Positions 10,101-18,011 are shown, counted from the first letter of the stretch. The stretch: DNA of 63,702 bases from an uncultured Bacteroides sp. (GCA_959606905.1 CAUHML010000013.1:1-63702), one strand, 5' to 3'. Made by a program: numbers and translations. Notes: generated by a model from the letters alone, not told the origin.

Positions 10101-10573
10101 TTAGTAGTTCCTTTCACAAGAACAGAGGCGCCAATCAATGGCTCACCTTTATCATCTTTCACGTTACCCGTTGCCTTTACACCTTTTCTTGTATCTTGCT
10201 GAGGGGATTCCACTTCCGGCCTAGAAATCGTGATCTGTCTCCCGACAATCTTATATTTCAATCCCGTTTTCTTACTCAACTCACTTAAAATAACATCGAT
10301 CTTCTTATTATCAACCGAAATAGAGACTTTATCCGTCAACGTTTTCTGAACGCCCTCCGAATAAATAAAAATATACTTACTGTTTTTTTCAATGTAATTT
10401 AATACATCTTTTACGGTCACATTATTTGATTGTACTGTGAACAAGTCTTTTTCTGAGTCCCATTTAGCAACTGTTTCAGCCAAAGCACAGCAAGGAATCA
10501 TAAAAAAGGCGTTAATTATCAAAAAAAGATTAACTTTCTTCTTTAGATTAGGGAAAATAGCTTTCTTTACCAT
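7178..10573 (-). CDS. SusC/RagA-type TonB-dependent transporter with STN signalling domain (ECF PUL)
   Basis: 1131 aa. Order: signal sequence to ~32; an STN (secretin/TonB short N-terminal) domain ~35-115 (VTVKDVLNYIEKN, VDVILSELSKKTGLKYKI-like pattern); a carboxypeptidase-regulatory beta-sandwich (GNVKDDKGEPLIGASVLVKG); a TonB plug (LSEVVVVGFG, IYIDGVES, LKDASATALYGARGANGVI); then a long 22-strand-type barrel ending in aromatic-methionine-threonine-phenylalanine. The STN domain is the known device by which such transporters signal to a FecR anti-sigma, which fits the fecR and ECF sigma genes just upstream. Neither SusC in the HTCS-regulated PUL has an STN. It imports oligosaccharides across the outer membrane with the SusD encoded 39 bases downstream. 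Confidence 0.95.
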   Translation of the reverse strand: MVKKAIFPNLKKKVNLFLIINAFFMIPCCALAETVAKWDSEKDLFTVQSNNVTVKDVLNYIEKNSKYIFIYSEGVQKTLTDKVSISVDNKKIDVILSELSKKTGLKYKIVGRQITISRPEVESPQQDTRKGVKATGNVKDDKGEPLIGASVLVKGTTNGTITGIDGDFTLANVKKGDILEISFLGYKTTTVTFQGSKVSVILHEDSETLSEVVVVGFGVQKKASVVGSVESIKPAELKIPSSSLSNAFGGRIAGVITMQQNAEPGADGASFWIRGAATFSGTTNPLIYIDGVESSTDDMNALPPEAIENFSVLKDASATALYGARGANGVILITTRSGKDMEKARINIRIENTFSQPTRTLKLADAATTMETRNAAVWARNPEATAFYTQERIDNTRNRINPYLYPDVDWVDVLFKDMSMNQTANINVMGGTSKVDYFLSATLNNDNGQLKQDKNNSFDNNLQNLRYSIQGNIGAWLTKTTKATIRLNTQIEQYTGPTTSVPDLYQFALRAPSMYFLPYYPNTINADHVLFGNSYENASEGSGYHMNPYAEMVRGRQHSAASTINASLELEQKLDFITKGLSFKALINFKNYSYTYYSRTFNPYYYRLDSADPLESGGYDFQYTSMNQGSTALTLASNGSSGDRYMNIQALLNYQRTFANKHDVGALFVYLQRDYNVNNPGDYYATLPQRNQGIAGRVTYAYDGKYLAEANFGYNGSETFQKGSRFGFFPSFAVGYMISNEEFFKPLNGIFTSLKLRASYGLVGNSDIGSGRFPYLTKVNLNGGGSYQFGKNWDNSASGTSISTYGADNVTWEIGEKYDIGVDMTLFKDLNFTIDYFRENRKNIFLQRQTISVETGITGTAPYGNLGRVKNEGLDMSFNYNHSFNKDFFISARGTFTLAKNEYVERDEPPYEYSYMSQVGQPLNNYYGYIAEGLFQSEDEIADSPTQELGTYKTQVGDIKYKDLNGDGKIDGTDKTYIGNPSVPQIIYGFGASMQYKGWDASFFFQGVAKRDIMLQGIHSFTGNTHNLMQWVIDNYWREDGANPSAEYPRLTNGSNPNTTEPSTYWLKDGSYIRLKNVELGYTWKFLRAYVAGANLLTFSKFKIWDPELNTQNGQAYPTQRTVSVGLQMTF

Positions 10574-10607
10574 AAAAATTTCTTTTTAGGTTAACAATTT
10601 TGGATTT

Positions 10608-10666
10608 ATTGATTTAACTAAGGAATTACGATCGGATAAATACAGCCATATTTATCCGATTTTTTG
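10608..10666 (+). ncRNA. candidate antisense small RNA ending at a terminator between fecR and susC
   Basis: On the plus strand, antisense to the PUL message, a perfect 12-bp stem (ATCGGATAAATA at 10631-10642, TATTTATCCGAT at 10649-10660, loop CAGCCA) is followed at once by six T (10660-10665). This is a textbook intrinsic terminator for plus-strand RNA. No plus-strand gene precedes it. A possible -7 box (CAATTTTG, 10595-10602) would start a ~57-nt RNA. In Bacteroides, ECF-regulated PULs are known to carry DonS-type antisense RNAs near the 5' end of susC. The RNA and its start are inferred; the terminator is seen. Confidence 0.45.
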
Positions 10667-10726
10667 TCATTACTACGTAGATTTGTCCTTCATAAGTATT
10701 TTCATTTTTTAGATTAATTAAAACGG

Positions 10727-11851
10727 TTATTTATTTAAGTATATACTTTTTCCTTCTTTTACAATAACAAATGGAAGCGTTTGCTGAATACATTTAAGCA
10801 CCTCGTCTATATTGTCTTTGATATCCAGTTTTCCATAAACTTTTTCTTTGCCCACTTCGGGATTACATTGAATGGATATACCGTAATACTTACTCAGTTT
10901 TTTAGTAATCTCAGACAGATTATTTCCTTCCAGCATAAGTATTCCATCCACCCAACTGATATATCCGGTAACATCCACTTGCTTTTGATAAGCGATATTG
11001 CCGTTGGTAATATTTAGCAAATCACTTGGAACCAATTGTGCTTTTTTCTCATTCTTATCAGTCACCTCTACCGAGCCCTCTACCAATACAATGTTCGTAG
11101 CTTCACCTTCATAATTTGAGATATTAAACTTAGTTCCCAAAACACGCAAATTAAAACCGTTGGCTTCTACAATAAACGGATGTTTCTTATCGTGTGCTAC
11201 TTCCAAAAAAACTTCTCCCTGGGCATATATTGTACGAGTTTCTCCCTTAAAACGACGTGGATAAATCACTTTCGACTGAGAATTCACAGTGACCAAAGTC
11301 CCATCAGAGAGTTCTATCTTAGCACGCTTTCCTGCCGGAACCAACAATTGGTCGTATTCTTCCAGCTCTGCAACCTTTCCTCCCTCTTCTTTCTCTTCTT
11401 CCACTTTTTGTGAATTAACAGCCACCTTTCCTTCTTTCGTATATTTAATAAAAGCATTTTCATCCAGATTCAATTGTTCTTTGGAAGTTATCAGAGTCAC
11501 TTCATCGATTGCCGAGTTCTCCATCTGCTCTACCATTGCCTGAAAATTCTGCTTTTCCTCTCCGGTCTGGTTCAGGAAGTATATAGTTGAAATACAAATC
11601 AGAACAGAAGCGGCAATCGAAGCAGAAGCAACCAAGAAGTAATTTCTTCTGCGTCTCATAGCATCACGTTTTATTTTTTGCTGTGTCTTCTCTATAATAG
11701 AAGATGCATCAATTTTTTCCGGCATGCAATCTTTCCAAAAGAATTTCAATTTCTCGCCTTCGGACATAGCAGCAAACTCATCCTCAGTATTCTCCCGGGA
11801 ATTCAGTTTACCAAATAAATCAGTCAGACGGTTATATTCTTTCAAATTCAT
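10727..11851 (-). CDS. FecR-family anti-sigma factor
   Basis: 374 aa. The cytoplasmic N-terminal region (~1-85) binds the sigma factor. One membrane helix follows (about 87-109, YFLVASASIAASVLICIST). The periplasmic FecR domain is next (LLVPAGKRAKIELSDGTLVTVN ... GEVFLEVAHDKKHPFIVEA ... VLGTKFNISNYEGE). The C-terminal DUF4974-type module (LEGNNLSEITKKLSKYYGI) is STN-like and is expected to contact the transporter's STN. The gene lies between the sigma gene and susC, the usual order. When the transporter engages ligand, FecR frees the sigma factor to activate this PUL. The ligand is unknown. Confidence 0.93.
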   Translation of the reverse strand: MNLKEYNRLTDLFGKLNSRENTEDEFAAMSEGEKLKFFWKDCMPEKIDASSIIEKTQQKIKRDAMRRRRNYFLVASASIAASVLICISTIYFLNQTGEEKQNFQAMVEQMENSAIDEVTLITSKEQLNLDENAFIKYTKEGKVAVNSQKVEEEKEEGGKVAELEEYDQLLVPAGKRAKIELSDGTLVTVNSQSKVIYPRRFKGETRTIYAQGEVFLEVAHDKKHPFIVEANGFNLRVLGTKFNISNYEGEATNIVLVEGSVEVTDKNEKKAQLVPSDLLNITNGNIAYQKQVDVTGYISWVDGILMLEGNNLSEITKKLSKYYGISIQCNPEVGKEKVYGKLDIKDNIDEVLKCIQQTLPFVIVKEGKSIYLNK

Positions 11852-11856
11852 ATTCT

Positions 11857-11895
11857 TTTTTAAGTTGTTCTATTATTATAGTCGCAACTTAAAAA
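11857..11895 (-). promoter_or_regulatory. leader hairpin close to the fecR start
   Basis: An 11-bp inverted repeat (TTTTTAAGTTG at 11857-11867, CAACTTAAAAA at 11885-11895) ends about 6 bases before the fecR ATG. It would place the A/G-rich ribosome-binding stretch at or beside the stem. A second short A/T-rich hairpin lies at 11911-11932 (AAAACGAA/TTCGTTTT). Translational tuning of the anti-sigma is a hypothesis. Confidence 0.4.
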
Positions 11896-12017
11896 GAAAT
11901 CTTTAGGTCAAAAACGAACTTTTTTTCGTTTTTTTCTAAAAAAAATAGAACGTGCCTTAGAATAGCGTGTAGTTTTTTAGGGAAGAAAAAATAGAGAATC
12001 TTCCGAGCCCCTTCGGA

Positions 12018-12572
12018 TTATTTCTTTTTTGGAGAAGCTATCTTCAAGCTTTTAGATAGCGCTTCTATTGCGTAAGCGATGTGATAATTCACCGTCTGTA
12101 CAGAGACTTCAAGCATCTCTGCTATTTTAATATAAGGTAGCCCCTCTATCTTTGCCAGAAAAAAGACATGCTTGCATTTGGGCGGGAGTTTTTCAATAGC
12201 ATTATTTATTTCTGCCACCTCTTCCTTACTTATAATTTCCTCATCGGGCGATTGCACGGGTTCAAAAGAGAAATCACTAATTTCATCAAATGAAAGTTCA
12301 TTCTTCCCGGTTTCTTTTCTTAAATACGAGATTGATTTGCGATAGGTGATTGTTTGCAGCCAGGCATTCATATATTCAATCTGCACCAACCCCTTCCTGT
12401 TCTTCCAGACCTCGAAAAAGACATCACTCACTACTTCCTCGGCCATTTCTTTCTGTCCCAACAAGCCATAAGCATAATAATATAAGCGCGTAGAATAATG
12501 CTCCATGAAACGGGTAAAAACCATTTCATCGCCATCTGCAATTTTGCTTATGTCTTCACTTTTCACTCTCAC
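12018..12572 (-). CDS. ECF RNA polymerase sigma factor
   Basis: 184 aa. Region sigma2 (~10-80: FTRFMEHYSTRLYYYAYGLLG, AEEVVSDVFFEVWKNR) and region sigma4 (~125-175: AIEKLPPKCKHVFFLAKIEGLPYIKIAEMLEVSVQTVNYHIAYA) are clear. A linker rich in acidic residues joins them. It is followed after 166 bp by its FecR anti-sigma and then susC/susD, so it is the dedicated activator of the 2754-12572 PUL. Sigma/anti-sigma control in Bacteroides is most often seen in PULs for host-derived glycans. That hints at, but does not prove, a mucin or N-glycan target. Confidence 0.94.
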   Translation of the reverse strand: MRVKSEDISKIADGDEMVFTRFMEHYSTRLYYYAYGLLGQKEMAEEVVSDVFFEVWKNRKGLVQIEYMNAWLQTITYRKSISYLRKETGKNELSFDEISDFSFEPVQSPDEEIISKEEVAEINNAIEKLPPKCKHVFFLAKIEGLPYIKIAEMLEVSVQTVNYHIAYAIEALSKSLKIASPKKK

Positions 12573-12613
12573 GAATTATTGTACAGATTACTTTTCAATT
12601 AACAAAATCGAGT

Positions 12614-12645
12614 CAAATATACAAGTATATCATCAATTATAAAAA
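12614..12645 (-). promoter_or_regulatory. candidate promoter of the ECF sigma gene
   Basis: On the minus strand a TATATTTG box (12614-12621) fits the Bacteroides -7 consensus TAnnTTTG. A TTTT lies 20 bp upstream in place of TTTG. The start codon is ~40 bp downstream. Confidence 0.4.
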
Positions 12646-12707
12646 TAATAAGGCTTTAAAAGTTTTCAAATATAGGAAAGTTTCCACAATAGAAGTTCCG
12701 CATCCGA

Positions 12708-13934
12708 CTATAAAAGTCTTTTACTCAAATAGCGTACCGGATACCACACAGAAAGGAATCCGACAGTCAGAACGGTTATGAAGACAAGCACAACATCCCA
12801 CGCATGAACACTGACAGGGTAGGCGTCCACGATAAAAGTACCACCGCCTCCACCTAGCGAAATTACGCCAAATTTCTGCTGGATAAAACATAAAATTAAT
12901 CCGAGAATAATACCAGAGATAGCCCCAAAAAGAGAAATAAGACGTCCCTCAAATAAGAATATCCGGGAAATAAGTTTATCATTAGCCCCCAGACTGCGTA
13001 ATGTTACAACATCATCTTTTTTATCCAGTATCAGCATAGAAAGAGAACCGATCACATTAAAACAGGCAATCATAAGGATAAAAGTCAAAAATAGATAGGA
13101 GATCAGTTTCTCAATTTCCATAATACGGAACACATCCGCCTGCTGCTGATAACGGTCCTGAACAACAAAATCATCTCCCAACATCTTTTCGATCTTAGAT
13201 TGTACAGATGAGACGTTTGCACCGGATTTTAATTTCAGCTCTATCGCAGAAACCTCCGTGGTATAGTCCAGCAGTTGTCGGATAAAATCAAGAGAGGTAA
13301 GAATATATTTACCATCATACTGCTGTTGATTCACGACAAACACCACTCCGGGAGAATAAAGATAGTCACGTTTAAAGGAAGCACCGGGATTTGCCATATT
13401 TACTTTGGCATTCCGTTTGGGAAGATAAACCTGGAGCGGATCGACAAACTCCAATCCTGTACCTAAAGTGGCCACGAGTTCCACTCCCATAATCCCGTAA
13501 TTCACAATCGAATCATGCAAGAGAAACTCACCGGCTCCATAAAGTATACTGTCAATCTCGGTCAGTTCCTCAAAGTTATCTTCTACACCCTTCAAAACAG
13601 CCATAGTCTGACGGTCTTTATACTGTACCATTGCATTCTCTTCGAGCGTTTCTGTAGATACAGCCACTTCGGGAAGCGCACAAACAGCGCGAATCCGTTC
13701 ATCTTGCCCGTCAAAAACCTTCCCTTCACGAACCACAATTTTCAACTGCGGATCGAAAGCGGTGAAAAAGCTGGCCACCATATCCTGAAAGCCGTTAAAA
13801 ACAGAGAGTGTACAGACCAACGCCAATGTAGCAAGGGCCACTCCGCACACAGAAATGCCGGATATGATATTAATAGCATTATGTTTCTTTTTCGAAAAAA
13901 GATAACGCCGGGCTATATAGAAGGGGAAATTCAC
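12708..13934 (-). CDS. ABC transporter permease, LolC/LolE (lipoprotein-releasing) type
   Basis: 408 aa. One N-terminal membrane helix (NIISGISVCGVALATLALVCTLSVF) is followed by a large periplasmic MacB-type domain (~50-275). Three C-terminal helices follow, around 280-310 (LISYLFLTFILMIACFNVIGSLSMLI), 330-350 and 380-400. LDKKDDVVTLRSLGA is the conserved coupling-helix region of the FtsX/LolE superfamily. It would extract lipoproteins from the inner membrane with a LolD ATPase, which is not in this window. It is the last gene of the aroQ-pyk-methyltransferase-rbfA operon (17-base gap after rbfA). LolC versus LolE cannot be decided. Confidence 0.88.
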   Translation of the reverse strand: MNFPFYIARRYLFSKKKHNAINIISGISVCGVALATLALVCTLSVFNGFQDMVASFFTAFDPQLKIVVREGKVFDGQDERIRAVCALPEVAVSTETLEENAMVQYKDRQTMAVLKGVEDNFEELTEIDSILYGAGEFLLHDSIVNYGIMGVELVATLGTGLEFVDPLQVYLPKRNAKVNMANPGASFKRDYLYSPGVVFVVNQQQYDGKYILTSLDFIRQLLDYTTEVSAIELKLKSGANVSSVQSKIEKMLGDDFVVQDRYQQQADVFRIMEIEKLISYLFLTFILMIACFNVIGSLSMLILDKKDDVVTLRSLGANDKLISRIFLFEGRLISLFGAISGIILGLILCFIQQKFGVISLGGGGGTFIVDAYPVSVHAWDVVLVFITVLTVGFLSVWYPVRYLSKRLL

Positions 13935-13951
13935 CTCTGCAATGAATTATT

Positions 13952-14284
13952 TCATTTCAGCAATGAGTCAATCTTCTCGATATAATCCAACGAATCATCC
14001 ACAAAGAACTTCAGTTCAGGGATAATACGTAGCTGATAACGAACACGAGTACCCAGTTCATAACGAATGGATTTCATATTATCATTGATATTCTTCACCA
14101 TTTCTTCTGCTTTCTCAGAAGGAAAAACACTGAGATAAACACGGGCAATACTCATATCCGGACTAATGCGCACAGCGCTAACCGATACCAACGTCCCATG
14201 CATCGCCTTTGTCTGCAACAGGAATATCTCACTCAGTTCTTTCTGCAACAAGCGGGATATCTTATTCTGTCTAGTTGTTTCCAT
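13952..14284 (-). CDS. rbfA: ribosome-binding factor A
   Basis: 110 aa, the normal RbfA size. Type-II KH-like fold with RQNKISRLLQKELSEIF at the N-terminus, VSVSAVRISPDMSIARVYLSVFP in the middle and LRIIPELKFFVDDSLDYIEKIDSLL at the end, the last two being hallmark segments. It binds the 30S subunit to help 16S rRNA 5' maturation. It lies 12 bases after the methyltransferase gene and 17 before the lolC/E-type gene, in one operon. Confidence 0.95.
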   Translation of the reverse strand: METTRQNKISRLLQKELSEIFLLQTKAMHGTLVSVSAVRISPDMSIARVYLSVFPSEKAEEMVKNINDNMKSIRYELGTRVRYQLRIIPELKFFVDDSLDYIEKIDSLLK

Positions 14285-14296
14285 AAATCTACTCCT

Positions 14297-14935
14297 TTAC
14301 TTTTTTCTTATAATCGTTAACCCATCACGTAAGGGTAATATTACTTTCTCCACCCGTTCATCTTTGGCTACAAGATCATTAAAAGCCTTAATGCCGATGG
14401 TCTGGGCATCCGTATTACGGGGTTGTTCCAACACATGACCATCCCACAACGTATTGTCAGCTATCATATATCCTCCTTCGGAAAGATGAGCCAACGTCAT
14501 TTCGTAATACTCAATATATTTACGTTTATCACCGTCAATAAAAGCCAGATCAAACGTAACGCCCAAATCGGGAACAAGTTCCAAGGCATCACCTATATAG
14601 AAACGGATTTTATCTGCAAATGGCGATTTTTCAAGCCACGGACGGGTAAAGTCCTCTTGTTCATCATTTATTTCAAAGGTATGCAACATTCCACCCTCCG
14701 ACAAACCTTCTGCCAGACAAAGAGCGGAATATCCGCTATACGTCCCGATCTCCAGTATCTGCCGAGGCCGAATCATCTTCACAAACATCTTCAACATCCG
14801 CCCCTGCAAATGCCCGGAAGCCATACGGGGACGAAGCAATTTTACGTGCGTATCCCGATACAGCGCTTTCAAATAATCGCTTTCGGGATCAATATGTTGC
14901 AGAATATATTCGTCAATAGATTCAGTCTCTTGCAT
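14297..14935 (-). CDS. class I SAM-dependent O-methyltransferase (COMT/type 3 family)
   Basis: 212 aa, typical for bacterial type 3 O-methyltransferases. The SAM motif I is ILEIGTYSGYSALCLAEGL (~72-90). DLAFIDGDKRKYIEYYE and MIADNTLWDG carry the divalent-metal-binding Asp/Asn residues of the catechol O-methyltransferase-like group. The C-terminus ends VILPLRDGLTIIRKK as in the family. Soluble and cytoplasmic. It is 14 bases after pyk and 12 before rbfA. The methyl acceptor is not known. Confidence 0.9.
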   Translation of the reverse strand: MQETESIDEYILQHIDPESDYLKALYRDTHVKLLRPRMASGHLQGRMLKMFVKMIRPRQILEIGTYSGYSALCLAEGLSEGGMLHTFEINDEQEDFTRPWLEKSPFADKIRFYIGDALELVPDLGVTFDLAFIDGDKRKYIEYYEMTLAHLSEGGYMIADNTLWDGHVLEQPRNTDAQTIGIKAFNDLVAKDERVEKVILPLRDGLTIIRKK

Positions 14936-14949
14936 ACAGCCTGTTCTTT

Positions 14950-16407
14950 TTACAGATAACGGTTATTATTAGGCAATACGGTATCTTCCGCATGCTTCAA
15001 CGCATCCTCCACCACATTTATTTCGAGGAAGGAAGTTTGCGTACCTTCTTTACCACTGCTCAAATAGCCTACCATATCCGTTGGCTGCAAACGTCCTTCT
15101 TTCAACAGGCGGCGCAGGGCTGCAAAATAGTATTCCTGCCCGTTTGCGAGTTCCGGCATATAGATCGCTTCCACACCATAAGAAAGAGCCAGATGCCGCA
15201 TCGTCTTTTCCTTATAACAAATAGCCAATACCGGATACTTGCCACGGAAAGCAGCCAGATTGCGTGCTGTACGTCCGCTATAACTGTCGGTAATGATCGC
15301 ACGTATCTTTAACTTAGATGTAGCTTTTACAGCCTGCTTGGCAAGGAAAGCCGTAACATCATTACTGTTTTCATCCAACGGGATACGAATATCATTTTCT
15401 TCCAGTTTATCTTTTTCAGCCTGAGCCGCAATCTTAGTCATTGTTTTCACCGCATCCACCGGATACTTACCATAAGCAGTTTCACCACTCAACATCAAAG
15501 CGTCCGTACGATAATAAATTGCATTGGCAATGTCAGTAACTTCCGCACGAGTAGGACGAGGATTGTTAATCATCGTATGCAACATTTGCGTAGCAACGAT
15601 CACCGGCTTCTTTGCCAGGATACATTTACGAATCAGCACACGCTGGATTCCCGGAATGCGTTCCTGAGGGACCTCAATACCTAAATCACCACGGGCAACC
15701 ATAACGCCGTCGGCTACTTCCAGTATCTCATCAATATTATCTACGCCTTCCTGATTTTCAATCTTGGCAATAATCTTAATGTCACTATTATGAGCATCCA
15801 GAATCGCACGAATATCAAGTACATCCTGACGATTGCGCACGAAAGAGTGAGCGATAAAATCAATATCCTTTTCGATAGCATAAAGGATATTGTTACGGTC
15901 TTTTTCCGTCAAGGAAGGAAGATTGATACGAACACCCGGAACATTCACGCTCTTACGGCTTCCCAAAGTAGCTTCGTTCTTCACTTCACAAAGCAAATAA
16001 TCAGCGGTTTTATCAATGACTTCCAGTTCCAGATCACCATCGTCAATCAAAATCGTACCACCGATATTCAAATCGTGTACGAAATTGGGATATGAAACAG
16101 CAATACACTCACGGGTAGTTTCAAGTTCCGGATTACCTACAATCTTTACTTTCTCACCTATTTTATATGGAATCGGTTCTGCATTGGCAGTCGTACGGAC
16201 TTCCGGTCCTTTCGTATCCATTAGAATCGCAATACGATTGGACACGGTACGTACATTTGCAATCAGAGCTTCAAAACCTTCACGGCTGGCGTGCGCAGTA
16301 TTCATACGCACCACATTCATTCCAGCTTCAAAGAGCTGTTTTATAAAATCCACATCACAACGTCTATCCGAAATAGAAGCCACAATCTTAGTCTGTTTCA
16401 ATAACAT
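14950..16407 (-). CDS. pyk: pyruvate kinase
   Basis: 485 aa; converts phosphoenolpyruvate and ADP to pyruvate and ATP. Key segments: MNVVRMNTAHA (substrate/K+ site), MDTKGPEVRT, the catalytic-lysine/metal stretch KIENQEGVDNIDEILEVADGVMVARGDLGIEVP, and NPRPTRAEVTDIANAI. The C-terminal effector-type domain (AILTDSYSGRTARNL-like) follows. HTM replaces the commoner ESM after TQML (ATQMLHTMI), a variation in the Bacteroidetes-type enzyme. Second gene of the aroQ operon. Confidence 0.97.
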   Translation of the reverse strand: MLLKQTKIVASISDRRCDVDFIKQLFEAGMNVVRMNTAHASREGFEALIANVRTVSNRIAILMDTKGPEVRTTANAEPIPYKIGEKVKIVGNPELETTRECIAVSYPNFVHDLNIGGTILIDDGDLELEVIDKTADYLLCEVKNEATLGSRKSVNVPGVRINLPSLTEKDRNNILYAIEKDIDFIAHSFVRNRQDVLDIRAILDAHNSDIKIIAKIENQEGVDNIDEILEVADGVMVARGDLGIEVPQERIPGIQRVLIRKCILAKKPVIVATQMLHTMINNPRPTRAEVTDIANAIYYRTDALMLSGETAYGKYPVDAVKTMTKIAAQAEKDKLEENDIRIPLDENSNDVTAFLAKQAVKATSKLKIRAIITDSYSGRTARNLAAFRGKYPVLAICYKEKTMRHLALSYGVEAIYMPELANGQEYYFAALRRLLKEGRLQPTDMVGYLSSGKEGTQTSFLEINVVEDALKHAEDTVLPNNNRYL

Positions 16408-16435
16408 AGTCTTTCTACCTATTATATATTATACC

Positions 16436-16858
16436 TTATTTATTTTCTAACAATGCCTCCAGCGCCAACCTATATGAGTTCAGTCCAAAGCCGCAAATCA
16501 CCCCTTTGCAGGCACAAGCAATCATCGACACATGCCGGAAAGACTCACGACTATGTACATTGGAGATATGCACCTCGATAACCGGAGACGTCACAGAGCG
16601 AATAGCATCCTGCAAAGCAATGGAAGTATGCGTATAAGCACCCGCATTCAGAATAATCCCGTCCACGTCAAATCCTACCTGCTGTATGCAGTCAATCATC
16701 TCTCCCTCAATATTCGATTGAAAATAGTCGATCTCCACGTCAGTGTATCTTTTGCGAAGTTCAGCCAAATAATCTTCAAATGTAACGCTTCCATATATGG
16801 AAGGTTCACGCTTACCCAACAGATTTATATTCGGGCCATTAATAATTTGTATCTTCAT
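16436..16858 (-). CDS. aroQ: type II 3-dehydroquinate dehydratase
   Basis: 140 aa from the ATG at 16858; the in-frame upstream ATG at 16915 would add 19 atypical residues, and a promoter overlaps it. The start MKIQIINGPNINLLGKREPSIYG carries the family's Asn and catalytic Arg/Tyr lid region (LGKREPSIYG). ILNAGAYTHTSIALQDAI and VIEVHISNVHSRESFRHVS contain the conserved His and active-site loop. It removes water from 3-dehydroquinate in the shikimate pathway and forms cytosolic dodecamers in the family. First gene of a five-gene operon ending at lolC/E. Confidence 0.96.
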   Translation of the reverse strand: MKIQIINGPNINLLGKREPSIYGSVTFEDYLAELRKRYTDVEIDYFQSNIEGEMIDCIQQVGFDVDGIILNAGAYTHTSIALQDAIRSVTSPVIEVHISNVHSRESFRHVSMIACACKGVICGFGLNSYRLALEALLENK

Positions 16859-16912
16859 CGCGTAATCCTCTTTTTTTATACCTTTGTATCCAAAGAACAA
16901 TATTTCAAGCCA

Positions 16913-16944
16913 CAAAGATAGTGCAAACCGAATGTAGAAACAAA
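16913..16944 (-). promoter_or_regulatory. promoter of the aroQ operon
   Basis: Minus strand: TTTG (16941-16944) and TATCTTTG (16913-16920) separated by exactly 20 bp, a full match to the Bacteroides TTTG/TAnnTTTG promoter. The predicted start is about 45-50 bases before the aroQ ATG. Confidence 0.75.
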
Positions 16945-16948
16945 TTTA

Positions 16949-16980
16949 TTTGTATTCTGCTGAGGTGCAGCCTATCTTCG
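16949..16980 (+). promoter_or_regulatory. promoter of xerD, divergent to aroQ
   Basis: Plus strand: TTTG (16949-16952), 20 bp, TATCTTCG (16973-16980), one base off the -7 consensus. The two divergent -33 elements lie only 4 bases apart, back to back. Confidence 0.65.
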
Positions 16981-17003
16981 CGGAGCAAAGGTAGAAAAAA
17001 GAA

Positions 17004-17954
17004 ATGGAAATCAACGAAAAAAAGAAGAAGAAGGAACAACAGGAACTGATAATCAGAAAGTATCAGCAGTATCTCAAACTGGAAAAGTCTTTATCTCCCA
17101 ACACGCTGGAAGCCTATCTTACAGACCTGGATAAATTGATGAGTTTCCTGACCTTGGAGGGCATCAACGTTCTGGAAGTGTGCCTGTCTGATCTCCAACG
17201 TTTTACAGCCGGGCTACATGATATTGGTATCCATCCCCGTTCGCAGGCCCGTATCCTGTCAGGGATCAAATCATTCTTCCGTTTCCTGCTTATGGCTGAT
17301 TATTTGGAGGCTGATCCCAGCGAATTGCTGGAAGGGCCCAAAATAGGCTTCAAACTCCCTGAGGTGCTGACGGTGGAAGAAATCGATCGGATTATCTCTG
17401 CCGTCGACCGCAGTAAGGCCGAAGGGCAACGAAACAGGGCTATATTAGAGACCTTATATAGCTGCGGACTTCGCGTATCAGAACTTGTCAACCTCAAGCT
17501 GTCCGATCTTTATTTCGACGAGGGCTTCATCAAAGTGGAAGGAAAAGGCAGCAAACAACGACTTGTGCCCATTTCCCCCCGTGCCATTAACGAGATAAAA
17601 CTCTACTTCACCGACCGTAACCGGATCGAAGTAAAAAAAGAATATGAAGATTTTGTATTTGTCAGCCAGCGGAGAGGCAAAGGACTTTCACGAATAATGA
17701 TCTTCCACATGATTAAAGAATTAGCACAAACGGCAGGTATCATCAAAAATATCAGCCCGCACACTTTCCGCCACTCTTTTGCCACTCATTTACTGGAAGG
17801 CGGAGCCAATTTGCGGGCTATTCAATGCATGCTCGGACATGAGTCTATTGCTACAACCGAAATCTACACGCATATCGACCGTAATATGCTTCGCAGTGAG
17901 ATCATTGAACATCATCCCCGAAATATCAAGTACCGGAAAGAAAAAGAGCGCTAA
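17004..17954 (+). CDS. xerD: XerC/XerD-type tyrosine recombinase
   Basis: 316 aa. The N-terminal SAM-like core-binding domain (~15-105, LKLEKSLSPNTLEAYLTDLDKLM) precedes the catalytic domain. Arg I is in YSCGLRVSELVNLKLSD, the beta-hairpin Lys in VEGKGSKQRLVPI, the HxxR box in SPHTFRHSFATHLLEGG, the H/W box in LGHESIATTEIYTHI with the nucleophile Tyr. All catalytic residues are present. A stretch of lysines (EKKKKKEQQ) precedes the fold. No phage or transposon genes adjoin it and it has a housekeeping neighbourhood, so chromosome-dimer resolution is the likely role. Confidence 0.9.
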   Translation: MEINEKKKKKEQQELIIRKYQQYLKLEKSLSPNTLEAYLTDLDKLMSFLTLEGINVLEVCLSDLQRFTAGLHDIGIHPRSQARILSGIKSFFRFLLMADYLEADPSELLEGPKIGFKLPEVLTVEEIDRIISAVDRSKAEGQRNRAILETLYSCGLRVSELVNLKLSDLYFDEGFIKVEGKGSKQRLVPISPRAINEIKLYFTDRNRIEVKKEYEDFVFVSQRRGKGLSRIMIFHMIKELAQTAGIIKNISPHTFRHSFATHLLEGGANLRAIQCMLGHESIATTEIYTHIDRNMLRSEIIEHHPRNIKYRKEKER

Positions 17955-18011
17955 TTTCATTAAATTATGATAAAATCAAGCCCTTATCCTTATATTTATA
18001 TTAAGAATTAA

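Noticed and set aside
16856..16915. Longer aroQ from the ATG at 16915
   Set aside because: The added residues are not part of the family and overlap the mapped-by-eye promoter -7 element.
17004..17954. Integrase of a mobile element
   Set aside because: No attachment-site repeats, excision or conjugation genes are near; flanks are housekeeping genes, so XerD is the simpler call.
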